The notes beneath the pieces are model-generated. The model had not been told where the DNA came from and searched no databases. It saw nothing but the letters and a program-made list of their open reading frames with translations. Below, piece by piece: positions 40,410-49,557 of a stretch of 64,000 bases of DNA. Position numbers and translations under genes: made by a program. Location: the NCBI RefSeq assembly GCF_900103275.1, contig NZ_FNGP01000004.1, forward strand, positions 62,001-126,000, given 5' to 3'. The first letter of the stretch is position 1; each line of letters starts with the position of its first letter. This stretch comes from Tessaracoccus oleiagri. Lineage in GTDB: Bacteria > Actinomycetota > Actinomycetes > Propionibacteriales > Propionibacteriaceae.

Positions 40410-40652
40410 ATGCCCCAGCGCACGTGCATCGGATGCCGGACCGTCGACGACCAGGCGGCGCTGCGTCGGCTCGTCCGCCGAGGCGACGTCGTGGTGGACG
40501 GGACGAAGCCTCGCGCCCCCGGACGCGGCGCGTACGTGCACGCCGGCTGCCTCGGGCTCGCCGTGCGACGTCGGGCCGTGACGCGCGCCTTCGGGGCCGG
40601 GGCCGAACTCGACCCGTCGCTGTCAGCCGAGCTCGAGCGAGTCGCCGAATAG
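40410..40652 (+). CDS. ylxR: YlxR family RNA-binding protein
   Basis: An 80-residue YlxR (DUF448) protein with PQRTCIGCRTVDDQAALRRLVRR and the GRGAYVHAGCLGLAVRRRA block; it is a likely nucleic-acid-binding regulator. It normally sits in the nusA-ylxR-infB operon. Here it has its own TACCTT -10 box (40398-40403), 6 nt before ATG. Its last 30 bases overlap the 3' end of the convergent amidohydrolase gene. Confidence 0.9.
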   Translation: MPQRTCIGCRTVDDQAALRRLVRRGDVVVDGTKPRAPGRGAYVHAGCLGLAVRRRAVTRAFGAGAELDPSLSAELERVAE

Positions 40653-41396
40653 CGCAACGGCGTTGCGCCACATGACGTCCTCGAGCTCGTCGGCGCCGAG
40701 ATCCGCGGCGGCGACCTGGCCGAACGCGACCACCGGGTCGAGCAGTGACGCGTCGGTGCCGAACAGGACCTGCCCGCGGGGGGCGTGCCGCATCACGTGG
40801 CGCATCTGGCCCGCCAGGGCTACCGAGCACGACGGCTCCAGGTAGAGGTTCGGGTTGGCGGTGGCCGCTTCGCAGGCCAGGTCCCAGCGGTCGGCGCCCA
40901 TGTGGCCGGCGATCACCTTGATGCGATCGAGGCCTCGCATCGCCGCGGCGAGCTGCAGGACGTCGTCGCCCCAGGTGTGGATGAGCAGCGTGGCGGCGTG
41001 CTCGTCCAGCAACCGCAGCGCGTCGCGGATCTGGGGCGACGCCATGGTGGTGCGCGGGTAGTGGGTGTGGACCTTGACGCCGACGAACGGGCTGTCGGGC
41101 CGGAGCCACCGGTCGAGCTCGCGCGCCGCGGTGTCGAGGTCGCGCTGGTTGATCACGACGTAGCCGCGGAACGTGTCGTGGCCCTCGAGCGCCCGGGCGA
41201 GTTCCTCGTTGCCCTCCCGCGCGTCGTGGAAGACACCCCGCGCGTGGGAGACCAGCTGGCGCGTGATGCCCCAGCGATCGCACAGCCGCTGGCTGGCGGC
41301 GAGGTCGCGCTGGCCCATGTGGAAGAAGTAGGGGCCGACGTGGGCGTGGACGTCGACGACGTGCGCCACGCGGGCCAGTGGGTGCAGCTCAGCCAC
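40623..41396 (-). CDS. Amidohydrolase (PF04909 type) with complete metal site
   Basis: A 257-residue TIM-barrel amidohydrolase. Metal ligands expected for the Amidohydro_2 family are visible: His-Ala-His in VVDVHAHVG, His in LLIHTWGDD, His in VIAGHMGADRW and Asp in VLFGTDASLLD. It should hydrolyse a C-N or C-O bond, or decarboxylate, on a small cytosolic substrate. It is the last gene of a three-gene minus-strand operon and overlaps the aminotransferase by eight bases. Its end overlaps ylxR by 30 bases. Confidence 0.82.
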   Translation of the reverse strand: MAELHPLARVAHVVDVHAHVGPYFFHMGQRDLAASQRLCDRWGITRQLVSHARGVFHDAREGNEELARALEGHDTFRGYVVINQRDLDTAARELDRWLRPDSPFVGVKVHTHYPRTTMASPQIRDALRLLDEHAATLLIHTWGDDVLQLAAAMRGLDRIKVIAGHMGADRWDLACEAATANPNLYLEPSCSVALAGQMRHVMRHAPRGQVLFGTDASLLDPVVAFGQVAAADLGADELEDVMWRNAVALFGDSLELG

Positions 41397-42585
41397 GGGT
41401 GGACCCCGCCTCCGCGATCGCCCACCGCAGGGACTCGGTGGACGCGCGCACGTCGTCAGGCGTGAAGTTCTCGTTGATGGAGACCGTCACGAGCGTCTCC
41501 CCGATGAGGCGCTCGGCCGCCGGGCAGTGGGGCGCGCCACGGTCCGACAGGGTGAGCGGCCAGCCGGAGGCGCCGAACGTGCGGCGCTGCGCGATGACGG
41601 GGTTCGCGTAGAGGGGCCGCTGGAGGTAGCCCGCGGAGGCGCCGAGCCCGGTGCCGTTGACGAGTTCGGCGAGTCGGCGGTTGTCGAAGCCGGCCGTCGC
41701 CGCGTCGACCACGATGGGGTAGAGCCAGTAGCTGTGGCCGGTGTGGTGCGGGACCGTGACGCCGGGGGCGGCGATCGCCGTCGACCACGCCTCGGCGATC
41801 GCCCTGCGGTCCTCGACCACCGACGCCACCTTCCCCAGTTGGACGCGAGCGACGGCGGCCGTCAGCTCGTTCATGCGGTAGTTGAGGCCCAGGAAGAGGT
41901 GGGTCCGCTCGCCGGTGTCCCTCGGCCAGCCCTTGTCCGTGAAGAGGGCGGCCCGCCGCGCCAGCTCGGCGTCGTCCGTGACGAGGAGCCCGCCGTCGCC
42001 GGTGGTGATGTGCTTGGACTGCTGGAGGCTGAAGCACCCGATGTCCCCGACGGTGCCTGCCAGGGCGCCGCCCGGGGTGCGGGTCAGGTACGCCTGCGCG
42101 CAGTCCTCCACGACGCGGATCCCATGGGGGCGGCACAATGCCACGATGCCCTCGACGTCGGCGGCCCCGCCGAAGAGGTGGACGACCATCACCGCCCGGG
42201 TGCGCGCCCCGAGCACCTCCCGGACGCTCTCGGCCGTGAGGCAGCCGGTGACGGGGTCGACGTCGGCGAACACGGGAACCAGGCCCTGGGCCAGCGCCCC
42301 GACGAGGCTGCCCGCGTCGGTTATCGGCGGCATCACGATCTCGTCGCCCGGCTCGAGGTCCAGCGCGGCCACGGCGGCGTGGATCACGCCCGAACCCGTC
42401 GCGGCGGCCACTGCGTGCGCGCTGCCCGTGAAGGCCGCGAACTCCCGTTCGAGCGCCACCACCTCCGCGCCGTCGACGCGCCAGAGATGGCCGCTGCGCA
42501 GGACGCGGAGCACGGCCGACTCCTCCTCCTCGCCCAGTCTGCGTCCCGCCGCGTCGGCGATGGTCGGGTAGTTGTGCATGGTCAT
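41389..42585 (-). CDS. DegT/DnrJ/EryC1/StrS family aminotransferase
   Basis: A 398-residue PLP enzyme. The Schiff-base Lys is Lys191 in FSLQQSKHITTGDGG; Asp161 (RVVEDCAQAY) would pair with the pyridine nitrogen; GSGVIHAAVAALDLEPGDEIVMPP is the phosphate-binding side. Family members transaminate keto-sugars or cyclitols (2-deoxy-scyllo-inosose and sugar nucleotides). No sugar-nucleotide genes are nearby, so the substrate may be a small keto-sugar or inositol derivative; that is inference. It overlaps both neighbours (8 and 4 bases). Confidence 0.88.
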   Translation of the reverse strand: MTMHNYPTIADAAGRRLGEEEESAVLRVLRSGHLWRVDGAEVVALEREFAAFTGSAHAVAAATGSGVIHAAVAALDLEPGDEIVMPPITDAGSLVGALAQGLVPVFADVDPVTGCLTAESVREVLGARTRAVMVVHLFGGAADVEGIVALCRPHGIRVVEDCAQAYLTRTPGGALAGTVGDIGCFSLQQSKHITTGDGGLLVTDDAELARRAALFTDKGWPRDTGERTHLFLGLNYRMNELTAAVARVQLGKVASVVEDRRAIAEAWSTAIAAPGVTVPHHTGHSYWLYPIVVDAATAGFDNRRLAELVNGTGLGASAGYLQRPLYANPVIAQRRTFGASGWPLTLSDRGAPHCPAAERLIGETLVTVSINENFTPDDVRASTESLRWAIAEAGSTRG

Positions 42586-43331
42586 GCCTCCAGGAGGGAA
42601 CGCAGGGTGCCGCCCGCCACGGCGTCGAAGTCGGCGGGGGAGAGCGCGGCGTCACGCAGCCGCCAGACGGTGGGTTCGAGGTCCTGCAGCGGCGTCCCCG
42701 ACCCGAAGGTCAGGTGGGCCGCGCCGACCTCGTCGCAGATGATCTCGAAGGAGTCTGGGCCGAGCATCCGGCGCGTCGACACCACGAACGCCGGCTCCTC
42801 CTGCGCGACGAGGAGGAAGTCGGCCAACTCGTAGTAGGAGGCGTCGAGGAAGACCGCCTTGGCGCCGAGCCCCCGGAAGGCGGCCTGGACGGCGGTGAAG
42901 TCGCCCTCCACCAGCATCACGAGCCTCCGCGCCGCCGCCTCCGTCACCGTCTTCCGGTACCCGGGGGTGGAGGGGCTGATGCCCTGCGTGGAGCCCGGCA
43001 GCCGGATCGCGCGGACGCCTGACTCGACCCATCCGTCGAGCCGTTCGCCGATCCCGTAGGTGTCGCGGAGGTTCACGGCGTGGCACGGCACCCAGCCATG
43101 CTCCCGGGCCAGGGCCGAGGCCCGCCGGTTGCCGCGCTCCTCGTCGTACCAGACCGCCTCGGCGCATGCCACCACGGCCGAGTCGATCCCGCCACGGGCT
43201 TGGAGGGCCAGCAGCGCCTCCGGGGACGCGTCGAGTTCCGGTCGTGCCGTCCAGTGGCCGACCACCACGTCGCAGTCGAGCGCCAGCCGGCGTTCGTCGA
43301 GTGCCAGGTCTTCGAAGAACCCCATACCCAT
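42582..43331 (-). CDS. Amidohydrolase homologue lacking metal ligands
   Basis: A 249-residue TIM-barrel protein related to the amidohydrolase two genes downstream, ending in the same kind of segment (FGSGTPLQDLEPTVWRLRDAALSPADFDAV). The family's metal residues are missing: the HxH after strand 1 reads VVVGHW, the mid-barrel His position reads LVEGD, and the final Asp (FGTD/FGSD) is Gly. It is probably non-catalytic or uses another mechanism. ATG 43325 may be the true start, since AGGA lies six bases before it but directly against ATG 43331. First gene of the cassette. Confidence 0.7.
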   Translation of the reverse strand: MGMGFFEDLALDERRLALDCDVVVGHWTARPELDASPEALLALQARGGIDSAVVACAEAVWYDEERGNRRASALAREHGWVPCHAVNLRDTYGIGERLDGWVESGVRAIRLPGSTQGISPSTPGYRKTVTEAAARRLVMLVEGDFTAVQAAFRGLGAKAVFLDASYYELADFLLVAQEEPAFVVSTRRMLGPDSFEIICDEVGAAHLTFGSGTPLQDLEPTVWRLRDAALSPADFDAVAGGTLRSLLEA

Positions 43332-43396
43332 TCCTGTAGAGAAGGTTTTCCATAGAGCCTACAACGTCGCGCGCAGCGCCACAAGGAAACAGGGGT

Positions 43397-43427
43397 TTGC
43401 GTCGGAGGGGTGGCGACGCGTTAGAAT
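43397..43427 (+). promoter_or_regulatory. infB promoter
   Basis: A -35 TTGCGT (43397-43402) and -10 TAGAAT (43422-43427), 19 nt apart, with the block CGCGTTAGAAT shared with the rpsB promoter. It gives a leader of about 150 nt with a CCCCGA/TCGGGG hairpin (about 43461-43478), so infB has its own promoter instead of the nusA one. Confidence 0.55.
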
Positions 43428-43586
43428 GACCAACGGTCCAAGGACCGCTCGTTCCCCTGCCCCGAACCCGTCGGGGCACTACCCAGAAGGTGGGCTAACG
43501 CTCATGACCACTCGATGAGTTACCAACGATGAGCAACAACTAACCGGTCCCGGCCGCTTGAGGCTTGGGCCCCTTGAAGGAGAGTA

Positions 43587-46478
43587 GTGGCTAAGCCTCG
43601 CGTTCATGAGATCGCAAAAGAATTCGGTATCGCCAGCAAGGACCTGCTGAGCTGGCTCAACGACCAGGGTGAGTACGTCCGCGGCGCGTCGTCGTCGCTG
43701 GAGGCTCCTGTCGTGCGCCGGATTCGTGAGCACTTCGGTGCCAAGACCAAGGGGGGCGCCGCCCCGAAGCCCGGCGCGCCCAAGGCCGCGGCGGCCAAGC
43801 CGGCGGCCCCGGCGCCCGCCCCCAAGCCGGCCGCGGCCGAGCCGCAGCAGCGCCCCGCACCCACCCCGCAGCCCCAGCCGGAGCCTCCGGTAGCGCCCGC
43901 GGCGGCCCAGCCGGCCGAGCCGCAGCAGCGACCCGCAGCGCCCGCGCCAGGGGCCGCCAAGCCAGGCGCCCCGGCGCCGCGCCCGGCCACCCCGTCGGCG
44001 CGCCCCGCGGCCCCGGCGCCGCGTACGCCCAAGCCCGGTGAAGCACGCCCAGCCGCGGGAGCCCCTCGTCCCGGGACACCCGGCGCGCCCGGTTCGCGTC
44101 CTGCGGCGGCCCCCGGCCCCCGCCCCGGATCCGGAGCGGTTCCCGGACCGCGCCGTCCCGGGACGCCCCGTCCGGGCAACAACCCGTTCGCGCCGAGTCA
44201 GGGCATGGGCACGCAGCAGCGCCGCCCCCGCCCGGACGGCGACCAGCGGCGCCCCGGCCCGCGTCCCGGCGCCCCTGCCGGCGCGCCCGGTGGCGACCAG
44301 AACCGCATGCCGCGTCCCGGCGGCACCTCCGGCATGCCGCGTCCCAACCCCGCGATGATGCCCAAGCACCGTGATCCCGCCATCGGCGGAGCGCCCGCTC
44401 GCGGTGGTGCACGGCCCGCCGGCGGCGGCCGTGGCCGCCCGGGCGGCCGTGGTCCCGGTGGTCCCGGCGGCGGTGGTGGCGGCGGCTTCGGCGGCCCGCC
44501 GATGGGCGGTCCCGGCGGACCCGGTGGACGCGGCGGAGCCCGCGGCCGTGGCGGCACGCAGGGCGCGTTCGGTCGCGGTGGCGCTGGAGGTCGCCGCGGT
44601 CGCAAGTCGAAGAAGCAGCGTCGTCAAGAGTTCGACGAGATGCAGGCCCCGGCGATCGGCGGTGTGCGCGTCCGCAAGGGCGGCGGCGAGACGATCCGTC
44701 TGCGTCGCGGCGCCTCGCTGACCGACCTCGCCGAGAAGATCGGCGTGGACGCGGCGTCCCTGGTGCAGGTGCTGTTCCACCTGGGCGAGATGGTCACCGC
44801 CACCCAGTCCGTCTCCGACGAGACGCTGGAGATCCTGGGCGCCGAGCTCGAGTACAACATCGAGGTCGTCTCCCCGGAGGACGAGGACCGCGAGCTGCTG
44901 GAGAGCTTCGACGTCGACTTCGGCGAGGACCTCGGCGACGAGGACGACCTGGCGGCGCGCCCGCCGGTGGTCACCGTCATGGGCCACGTCGACCACGGCA
45001 AGACCAAGCTGCTCGACGCCTACCGCAAGTCGAACGTGGTCTCCGGCGAGGCCGGCGGCATCACGCAGAAGATCGGCGCCTACCAGGTCGAGGCCAACGT
45101 CGACGACCAGGATCGCAAGATCACCTTCATCGACACCCCGGGTCACGAGGCGTTCACCGCCATGCGTGCCCGCGGCGCCAAGTCGACGGACATCGCGGTG
45201 CTCGTGGTGGCGGCGGATGACGGCGTGATGCCGCAGACGATCGAGGCCATGAACCACGCGATCGCGGCCGAAGTGCCCGTCGTCGTGGCCGTCAACAAGG
45301 TGGACAAGCCGGCCGCCGACCCCACCAGGGTCCGCGGGCAGCTGTCCGAGTACGGCCTCGTGCCCGAGGAGTACGGCGGCGACACGCAGTTCGTCGACGT
45401 CTCGGCGCTCACCGGCCAGGGCCTCGACGAGCTCCTGGAGGCGATCGTCCTCACGGCCGACGCCGCGCTGGACCTCCGCGCCAACCCCGACATGCCCGCG
45501 CAGGGTGTCGCCATCGAGGCGCACCTCGACAAGGGCCGCGGCGCGGTCGCGACGGTCCTCGTGCACCGTGGGACGCTGCACATCGGTGACTCCATCGTCG
45601 CCGGCTCGGCCCATGGCCGCGTGCGCGCCATGATCAACGACCTGGGTGAGAACATCACCGAGGCGCCGCCGTCGATGCCCGTCCAGGTGCTCGGCCTGAC
45701 GTCGGTCCCCGGTGCCGGTGACAACTTCCTGGTCGTCGAGGACGACCGCGTCGCCCGCCAGATCGCCGACAAGCGGGAGGCGCGCATGCGCGCAGCCCAA
45801 CAGGCCAAGTCCAGCCGCCGCAAGACGCTCGACCAGCTGTTCGAGCAGCTCGAGAAGGGCGAGACGCAGGAACTGCTGCTCATCCTGAAGGGCGACGGCG
45901 CGGGCTCGGTCGAGGCGCTGGAGGATGCCCTCAGCAAGATCGAGGTCTCCGACGAGGTGTCGCTGCGGGTCATCGACCGCGGTGTCGGTGCGATCACCGA
46001 GACCAACGTGTCGCTGGCTGCGGCGTCGAAGGCGGTCATCATCGGCTTCAACGTGCGGCCGACCCCGCACGCGGCGCAGATGGCCGACCAGGAGAACGTC
46101 GACCTGCGGTTCTACTCGGTCATCTACCAGGCGATCGACGAGATCGAGGCGGCGCTCAAGGGCATGCTCAAGCCGATCTTCAAGGAGGTCGTCCGGGGCC
46201 AGGCCGAGATCCGCAACATCTTCCGTTCGTCCAAGATCGGCAACATCGCGGGCTGTATGGTCATCGACGGCACCATCAAGCGCAACGCCAAGGCGCGCCT
46301 GCTGCGTGACGGCGTGGTCGTCACCGAGACGTCCATCGCGTCCCTGCGGCGCGAGAAGGACGACGCCACCGAGGTGCGCGAGGGCTTCGAGTGTGGCCTG
46401 ACCCTGCACAACTACGACGACATCAGGATCGGCGACATCGTCGAGGTGTTCGAGATGGTGGAACAGGAGCGCGTGTGA
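43587..46478 (+). CDS. infB: Translation initiation factor IF-2
   Basis: A 963-residue IF-2, the GTPase that places fMet-tRNA on the 30S subunit. The N-terminal IF2N domain ([22 protein letters not shown]) is followed by a long Ala/Pro/Gly/Arg-rich low-complexity linker (about 50-345). The G domain has [16 protein letters not shown] and NKVDKPAAD, with domains II-IV to the C-terminus. GTG 43587 has GAAGGAGAG upstream. The linker is the actinobacterial type and very G/C-rich. The stop overlaps the rbfA ATG. Confidence 0.97.
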   Translation: MAKPRVHEIAKEFGIASKDLLSWLNDQGEYVRGASSSLEAPVVRRIREHFGAKTKGGAAPKPGAPKAAAAKPAAPAPAPKPAAAEPQQRPAPTPQPQPEPPVAPAAAQPAEPQQRPAAPAPGAAKPGAPAPRPATPSARPAAPAPRTPKPGEARPAAGAPRPGTPGAPGSRPAAAPGPRPGSGAVPGPRRPGTPRPGNNPFAPSQGMGTQQRRPRPDGDQRRPGPRPGAPAGAPGGDQNRMPRPGGTSGMPRPNPAMMPKHRDPAIGGAPARGGARPAGGGRGRPGGRGPGGPGGGGGGGFGGPPMGGPGGPGGRGGARGRGGTQGAFGRGGAGGRRGRKSKKQRRQEFDEMQAPAIGGVRVRKGGGETIRLRRGASLTDLAEKIGVDAASLVQVLFHLGEMVTATQSVSDETLEILGAELEYNIEVVSPEDEDRELLESFDVDFGEDLGDEDDLAARPPVVTVMGHVDHGKTKLLDAYRKSNVVSGEAGGITQKIGAYQVEANVDDQDRKITFIDTPGHEAFTAMRARGAKSTDIAVLVVAADDGVMPQTIEAMNHAIAAEVPVVVAVNKVDKPAADPTRVRGQLSEYGLVPEEYGGDTQFVDVSALTGQGLDELLEAIVLTADAALDLRANPDMPAQGVAIEAHLDKGRGAVATVLVHRGTLHIGDSIVAGSAHGRVRAMINDLGENITEAPPSMPVQVLGLTSVPGAGDNFLVVEDDRVARQIADKREARMRAAQQAKSSRRKTLDQLFEQLEKGETQELLLILKGDGAGSVEALEDALSKIEVSDEVSLRVIDRGVGAITETNVSLAAASKAVIIGFNVRPTPHAAQMADQENVDLRFYSVIYQAIDEIEAALKGMLKPIFKEVVRGQAEIRNIFRSSKIGNIAGCMVIDGTIKRNAKARLLRDGVVVTETSIASLRREKDDATEVREGFECGLTLHNYDDIRIGDIVEVFEMVEQERV

Positions 46479-46897
46479 TGAGCAACCCCCGCAACGCCAA
46501 GCTGGCGGACCAGATCAAGACGATCATCGCGTCCGCGCTCGACCGCCGCGTGAAGGACCCCCGCAAGGGATTCATCACGATCACGGAGGTCAGGCTGACC
46601 GGCGACAACCGTGAGGCGACGGTGTTCTACACCGTGTTCGGTGACGAGGCGGCCCGGACCGACAGCGCGGCTGCGCTGGAGTCCGCCAAGGGCATGCTCC
46701 GCACCACGGTCGGTCAACAGCTCGGCCTGCGGTACACGCCGACGCTGGACTTCGTCCTGGACGCGACGGAGGAGGAGGCCCGCCACATCGAGGACCTCCT
46801 CGCCCGCGCCCAGGCGAGCGACGCCGAGGCGGCCGCCCGGCGCGAGGGCCAGCGCTACGCGGGCGAGGCCGACCCGTACAAGAAGCCGCTCGAGTGA
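46478..46897 (+). CDS. rbfA: Ribosome-binding factor A
   Basis: A 139-residue KH-fold factor for 30S maturation. Blocks: [50 protein letters not shown] and [25 protein letters not shown]. The ATG shares a base with the infB stop; its TGA overlaps the truB GTG. Start chosen by the coupling and by homology. Confidence 0.95.
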   Translation: MSNPRNAKLADQIKTIIASALDRRVKDPRKGFITITEVRLTGDNREATVFYTVFGDEAARTDSAAALESAKGMLRTTVGQQLGLRYTPTLDFVLDATEEEARHIEDLLARAQASDAEAAARREGQRYAGEADPYKKPLE

Positions 46898-47781
46898 GCC
46901 TCGATGGGGTGGTGGTCGTCGACAAGCAGTCGGCGGCCACCTCCCACCAGGTCGTCGGGCGGCTTCGCCGTCTCCTCGGCACGAAGAAGATCGGCCACGC
47001 GGGGACGCTCGACCCCATGGCCACCGGCGTGCTCATCCTCGGGGTGGGCCGCGCCACCCGGCTGCTCGGCCACCTCGCGCTGCACGACAAGCGCTACCTC
47101 GCCACCGTGCGCCTCGGGGAGCGTTCCGACTCGGACGACGCGGACGGCGTCGTCGAGGCCGTCGCGGACGCCTCCGGGCTCACCCGCGAGGACATCGACC
47201 GTGCCTGCGCACCGCTCCGCGGCGACATCCAGCAGGTGCCCAGCACCGTCTCCGCGATCAAGGTCGGCGGCAGGCGGGCCTACGCCCTGGCCCGGGAGGG
47301 CAAGCCCGTCGAACTGCGGCCCAGGAGCGTGCGCGTGTCGCGCCTCGACGTGCTCGGGTTGCGCCCCGACGGGGCCTGCCTCGACGTCGACATCGACGTG
47401 GAGTGCTCCAGCGGAACCTACATCCGGGCCATCGCCCGCGATCTCGGCGCCGCGCTCGGCGTCGGCGGGCACCTCACGGCGCTGCGCCGGACGCGCATCG
47501 GCAACTTCGACATCGACGACGCCGTCGTCCTCGGCGACGAGGCACCCGAACTCATGACCATGGCGGAGGCGGCACGTCGCAGCTTCCCGGTGGTCACGCT
47601 CGACGAGGCGCAGACCAGGGACGTCCGTTTCGGGCGGGCGCTCGACGTGGCCGTGCGGGGCCCGGTCACCGGGCTGTTGTCCCCGGGCGGGCAGCTGCTC
47701 GCGCTGTACGCGCCCGAGGGGGAGCGGGCCATCCCCGTGACCGTTCTGGTGGGCCCGGACGACGAGATTGCTCTAGGGTGA
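46894..47781 (+). CDS. truB: tRNA pseudouridine(55) synthase
   Basis: A 295-residue TruB that makes pseudouridine 55 in the tRNA T-loop. Catalytic Asp lies in [14 protein letters not shown]; other blocks are [28 protein letters not shown] and [21 protein letters not shown]-terminal PUA-like domain is present. GTG overlaps the rbfA stop (GTGA). Confidence 0.95.
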   Translation: MSLDGVVVVDKQSAATSHQVVGRLRRLLGTKKIGHAGTLDPMATGVLILGVGRATRLLGHLALHDKRYLATVRLGERSDSDDADGVVEAVADASGLTREDIDRACAPLRGDIQQVPSTVSAIKVGGRRAYALAREGKPVELRPRSVRVSRLDVLGLRPDGACLDVDIDVECSSGTYIRAIARDLGAALGVGGHLTALRRTRIGNFDIDDAVVLGDEAPELMTMAEAARRSFPVVTLDEAQTRDVRFGRALDVAVRGPVTGLLSPGGQLLALYAPEGERAIPVTVLVGPDDEIALG

Positions 47782-47785
47782 ACCG

Positions 47786-48670
47786 GTGAGCGTCGTCGCG
47801 ATTGGGAACTTCGATGGGGTGCACCGCGGTCATCAGGCGGTGCTGCAACACGCCCGCGCGGGCGGGCTGGACCGCCTCATCGTGGTCACGTTCTGGCCCC
47901 ACCCCGTCTCGGTCCTGCGGCCCGACAGGGCCCCGAAGCTCCTGACCGACCTCCAGACGAGGATCGAGCTGCTCCGCCAGGCGGGGGCGGACGAGGTGCG
48001 CGTCGTCCGCTTCAACGAGACCGTGTCCAGGATGAGCCCCGAGCACTTCGTCGAGACGTTCCTGCTGCCGCTGCAGCCCCGCCGTGTGGTGATCGGCATC
48101 AACTTCCGCTTCGGCCACCGCGCCGCCGGCGACGTCGAGACCCTGCGCCGACTGGGCGAGGGCCGATTCGAGGTCGAGGCGCTCGAGCTCGAGTCGATCC
48201 ATGACGAGACGACCTGCTCCAGCGCCATCCGCCAGGCACTGGCCGGCGGCGACGTCGCGCTGGCGGCGGAGCACCTGGGCCGACCGTTCCAGTTCCGGGG
48301 ACTGGTGGTCGTGGGGGACCAGCGTGGTCGCGACCTCGGGTTCCCGACGGCCAACCTGCTCGTGAGCCCGGACATGGCAGTGCCCGCCGACGGGGTGTAC
48401 GCCGGCTGGCTGACGCGCGTCGACATACCTGGCGGATCCCCCATGCCCACGGCCATCTCCGTGGGATCGAACCCCACCTTCGACGGGGCAGAGCGACGGG
48501 TGGAGAGCCACGTGCTCGACCGCGACGACCTCAGCCTCTACGGGGCCGAGGTCGTGGTCGACTTCGTGCAGCGGCTGCGCGGGCAGGTGAAGTACGAGGG
48601 CGTCGGCCCGCTCATCGAGCAGATGCGCCACGACATCGACGACGCCCGCAGCATCCTCCTGGGCCACTAG
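47786..48670 (+). CDS. ribF: Bifunctional riboflavin kinase/FAD synthetase
   Basis: A 294-residue RibF that makes FMN and FAD from riboflavin. The FAD-synthetase domain has IGNFDGVHRGHQAVL and FGHRAAGDVETLRRLG; the kinase domain (about 175-290) has GRDLGFPTANL and SVGSNPTFDGAERRVESHVLD. GTG 47786 follows TAGGGT (47774-47779) by 6 nt; this -10 lies in the last codons of truB, so ribF can be transcribed separately. Confidence 0.95.
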   Translation: MSVVAIGNFDGVHRGHQAVLQHARAGGLDRLIVVTFWPHPVSVLRPDRAPKLLTDLQTRIELLRQAGADEVRVVRFNETVSRMSPEHFVETFLLPLQPRRVVIGINFRFGHRAAGDVETLRRLGEGRFEVEALELESIHDETTCSSAIRQALAGGDVALAAEHLGRPFQFRGLVVVGDQRGRDLGFPTANLLVSPDMAVPADGVYAGWLTRVDIPGGSPMPTAISVGSNPTFDGAERRVESHVLDRDDLSLYGAEVVVDFVQRLRGQVKYEGVGPLIEQMRHDIDDARSILLGH

Positions 48671-48739
48671 GCCCGGCACCGCCGGAAATTGTTCGTCCAT
48701 TCTCTGGAATCCGGAATAACCCCGCGGGCCCGGAAGTTG

Positions 48740-48745
48740 TAGGTT
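48740..48745 (+). promoter_or_regulatory. Candidate promoter of the leader-peptide operon
   Basis: TAGGTT is a possible -10, giving a start near 48752, about 27 nt before the leader ATG. No good -35 was found. Confidence 0.4.
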
Positions 48746-48778
48746 CTAGCAACCACAGCTTTCGAGGGAGCCGAACCC

Positions 48779-48859
48779 ATGCCGCAGGCCAACCGACAGC
48801 GCACCGCGTGCACCGCGGCGCCCTCGTGTTGTCGCCCCTGCGGCCCCTACGCCGGCTGA
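48779..48859 (+). CDS. Cysteine-rich 26-residue leader peptide
   Basis: A short reading frame, ATG to TGA, encoding MPQANRQRTACTAAPSCCRP followed by CGPYAG. Four of 26 residues are Cys, three of them in the cluster Cys-Cys-x-x-Cys (residues 17-21). A GAGGGAG Shine-Dalgarno site lies seven bases before the ATG. It ends 35 bases before the VOC gene. Its size, place and Cys cluster resemble the uORFs that give cysteine-responsive attenuation of sulfur genes in mycobacteria. Function is inferred; translation is untested. Confidence 0.6.
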   Translation: MPQANRQRTACTAAPSCCRPCGPYAG

Positions 48860-48894
48860 CGCTCGCCCACCCGAAAACCTTCCTAGGAATGACT

Positions 48895-49527
48895 ATGTCC
48901 ACACCCCTGAACCTGGATCACGTCGTGGTCGCGACGAACAACCTCGCCGCGACCGTCCGAGACTTCGAGGAAGCCACGGGCGTCGCCCCCCAGGCCGGCG
49001 GCGTGCATCCACAGTTCGGGACCCGGAACTACCTGGTCACCTTCGGCGGTGGCGCCTACCTCGAGCTCATCGGGCTCGACCCCGACATCGCGGTCCCGGG
49101 GGAGACGCGGATGTTCAACCTGCACCGCGTCATCACCCCCGTGGTCGCGACGTTCGCGATCCACCCCTCCGACCCCGACGACGCGCTGCGCCGCGCCGCA
49201 GACCTGGGGCTCGACCTCGGCCCGCTCGCCGGTGGGCAGCGACGGGACACGGAGGGCAACCTGCTCGAGTGGCGGCTCACGCGGCCGCTGTTCGCCGAGG
49301 AGTCCGGCGTGATCCCGTTCCTGATCGACTGGGGCTCCACCCCGACGCCCGCCGAGACCGTCCGTGCCGCCGCGGCGCTCGATGACTTCCTCGTGGCCCA
49401 CCCGGATCCCGACTGGGTGCGGCAACGCTACGCCGCACTCGGCACCGATCTCCCGGTGGCGCGGGCCGACCAGCCGTCCCTGTCCCTCACCGTCTCCGGG
49501 CCCGGCGGTGCCTGGACCGTCAGCTGA
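48895..49527 (+). CDS. VOC/Glyoxalase_3-like protein
   Basis: A 210-residue protein of the glyoxalase-like (PF13468) group: LDHVVVATNNLAATVRDFEEATGVAPQAGGVHPQFGTRNYLVTFGGGAYLELIGLDPD opens the first beta-alpha-beta-beta-beta unit, and GVIPFLIDWGSTPTPAE is typical of the second. Possible metal ligands are His in LDHV and Glu in YLELIG. Role unknown; it may process the compound imported by the operon's transporter. ATG 48895 is chosen because AGGA is six bases upstream; ATG 48889 directly abuts AGGA. Confidence 0.75.
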   Translation: MSTPLNLDHVVVATNNLAATVRDFEEATGVAPQAGGVHPQFGTRNYLVTFGGGAYLELIGLDPDIAVPGETRMFNLHRVITPVVATFAIHPSDPDDALRRAADLGLDLGPLAGGQRRDTEGNLLEWRLTRPLFAEESGVIPFLIDWGSTPTPAETVRAAAALDDFLVAHPDPDWVRQRYAALGTDLPVARADQPSLSLTVSGPGGAWTVS

Positions 49528-49557
49528 CCACCGAGCAACGAAAGAAGGAGCACGAAA

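Noticed and set aside
48808-48894. GTG 48808 as start of the VOC gene
   Set aside because: The extra 29 residues are unconserved and overlap the leader peptide; AGGA six bases before ATG 48895 fits better.
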